A DNA stretch of 15,442 nucleotides from CAYTEO01 sp964436825 (GTDB taxonomy: Bacteria; Krumholzibacteriota; Krumholzibacteriia; LZORAL124-64-63): contig CAYTEO010000055.1 in NCBI GenBank assembly GCA_964436825.1, positions 1-15,442 on the forward strand, written 5' to 3'. The notes below the pieces were generated by a model. It did no database searches and was not told the DNA's origin. It saw nothing but the letters and a program-made list of their open reading frames with translations. Below are positions 15,345-15,442 of this stretch, piece after piece. The translations under genes were made by a program, and so were the position numbers. The first letter of the stretch is position 1. Each line of letters begins with the position of its first letter.

Positions 15345-15442
15345 CATCTCATGCCCCACCCGCGGTCCGGCGGGATGCAGTCGGGATGGCAGGGGCTGCC
15401 GGGTCCAAGGCATCGATCCTATCGGCATGGAAGGCCCTAGGT

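Overview
The window is 15.4 kb of very G+C-rich bacterial DNA. All the main genes are recognisable, almost all lie on the minus strand, and no RNA gene, CRISPR array, transposase or integrase was seen. The secreted multidomain M14 peptidase ends in a FlgD-like/T9SS-like C-terminal beta domain. That domain, the Ala-rich Sec signals and the very high GC3 suggest a Gram-negative member of the FCB-type candidate phyla (for example Krumholzibacteriota or Eisenbacteria). This placement is inference; no marker gene is present.

Layout from left to right. (1) 1-4334: a two-component module on the minus strand. A membrane histidine kinase (4334-2592) overlaps by 4 bases a sigma-54-activating response regulator (2595-1183). 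These are followed by a membrane-anchored TPR protein (993 to beyond the window edge). The 189-base gap before the TPR gene holds a canonical GG-N10-GC (-24/-12) sigma-54 promoter and, 108-132 bases upstream of its predicted start point, two perfect GTGTCC-N4-GGACAC palindromes. This is the expected architecture if the regulator switches on the TPR gene directly. (2) 4459-5315: a plus-strand pair, a double-CDGSH iron-sulfur protein overlapping a secreted YceI-family protein. (3) 5392-5426: a long hairpin between the convergent yceI-like and peptidase genes. (4) 8078-5448: a secreted zinc carboxypeptidase with Ig-like, MAM-like and C-terminal sorting-like domains. (5) 9185-8211: a malate/lactate dehydrogenase with its own promoter and terminator; its specificity loop is five residues longer than the classical malate dehydrogenase loop. 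(6) 15248-9340: a surface-polysaccharide type operon. A bi-domain (MDR + Gfo/Idh/MocA) oxidoreductase, an alpha/alpha-toroid protein, a DUF354 GT-B-like protein, a doubtful 76-residue ORF and a GT4-like glycosyltransferase each overlap the next by exactly 4 bases (ATGA). They lie behind a promoter with a perfect TTGACA -35 box.

How the genes may work together. The kinase and regulator probably control the TPR gene and perhaps distant sigma-54 promoters. The 9.3-15.2 kb operon looks like part of an exopolysaccharide or O-antigen locus that continues elsewhere. The glycosyltransferase at its distal end is visibly poorer in G+C than its neighbours and may be a later arrival.

There is no stretch over 300 bases without a gene call. 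The longest gaps are 15249-15442 (promoter, leader hairpin, then nothing recognisable from about 15345), 994-1182 (sigma-54 control region), 9186-9339 (dehydrogenase promoter) and, if the small ORF is not real, 10570-10792.
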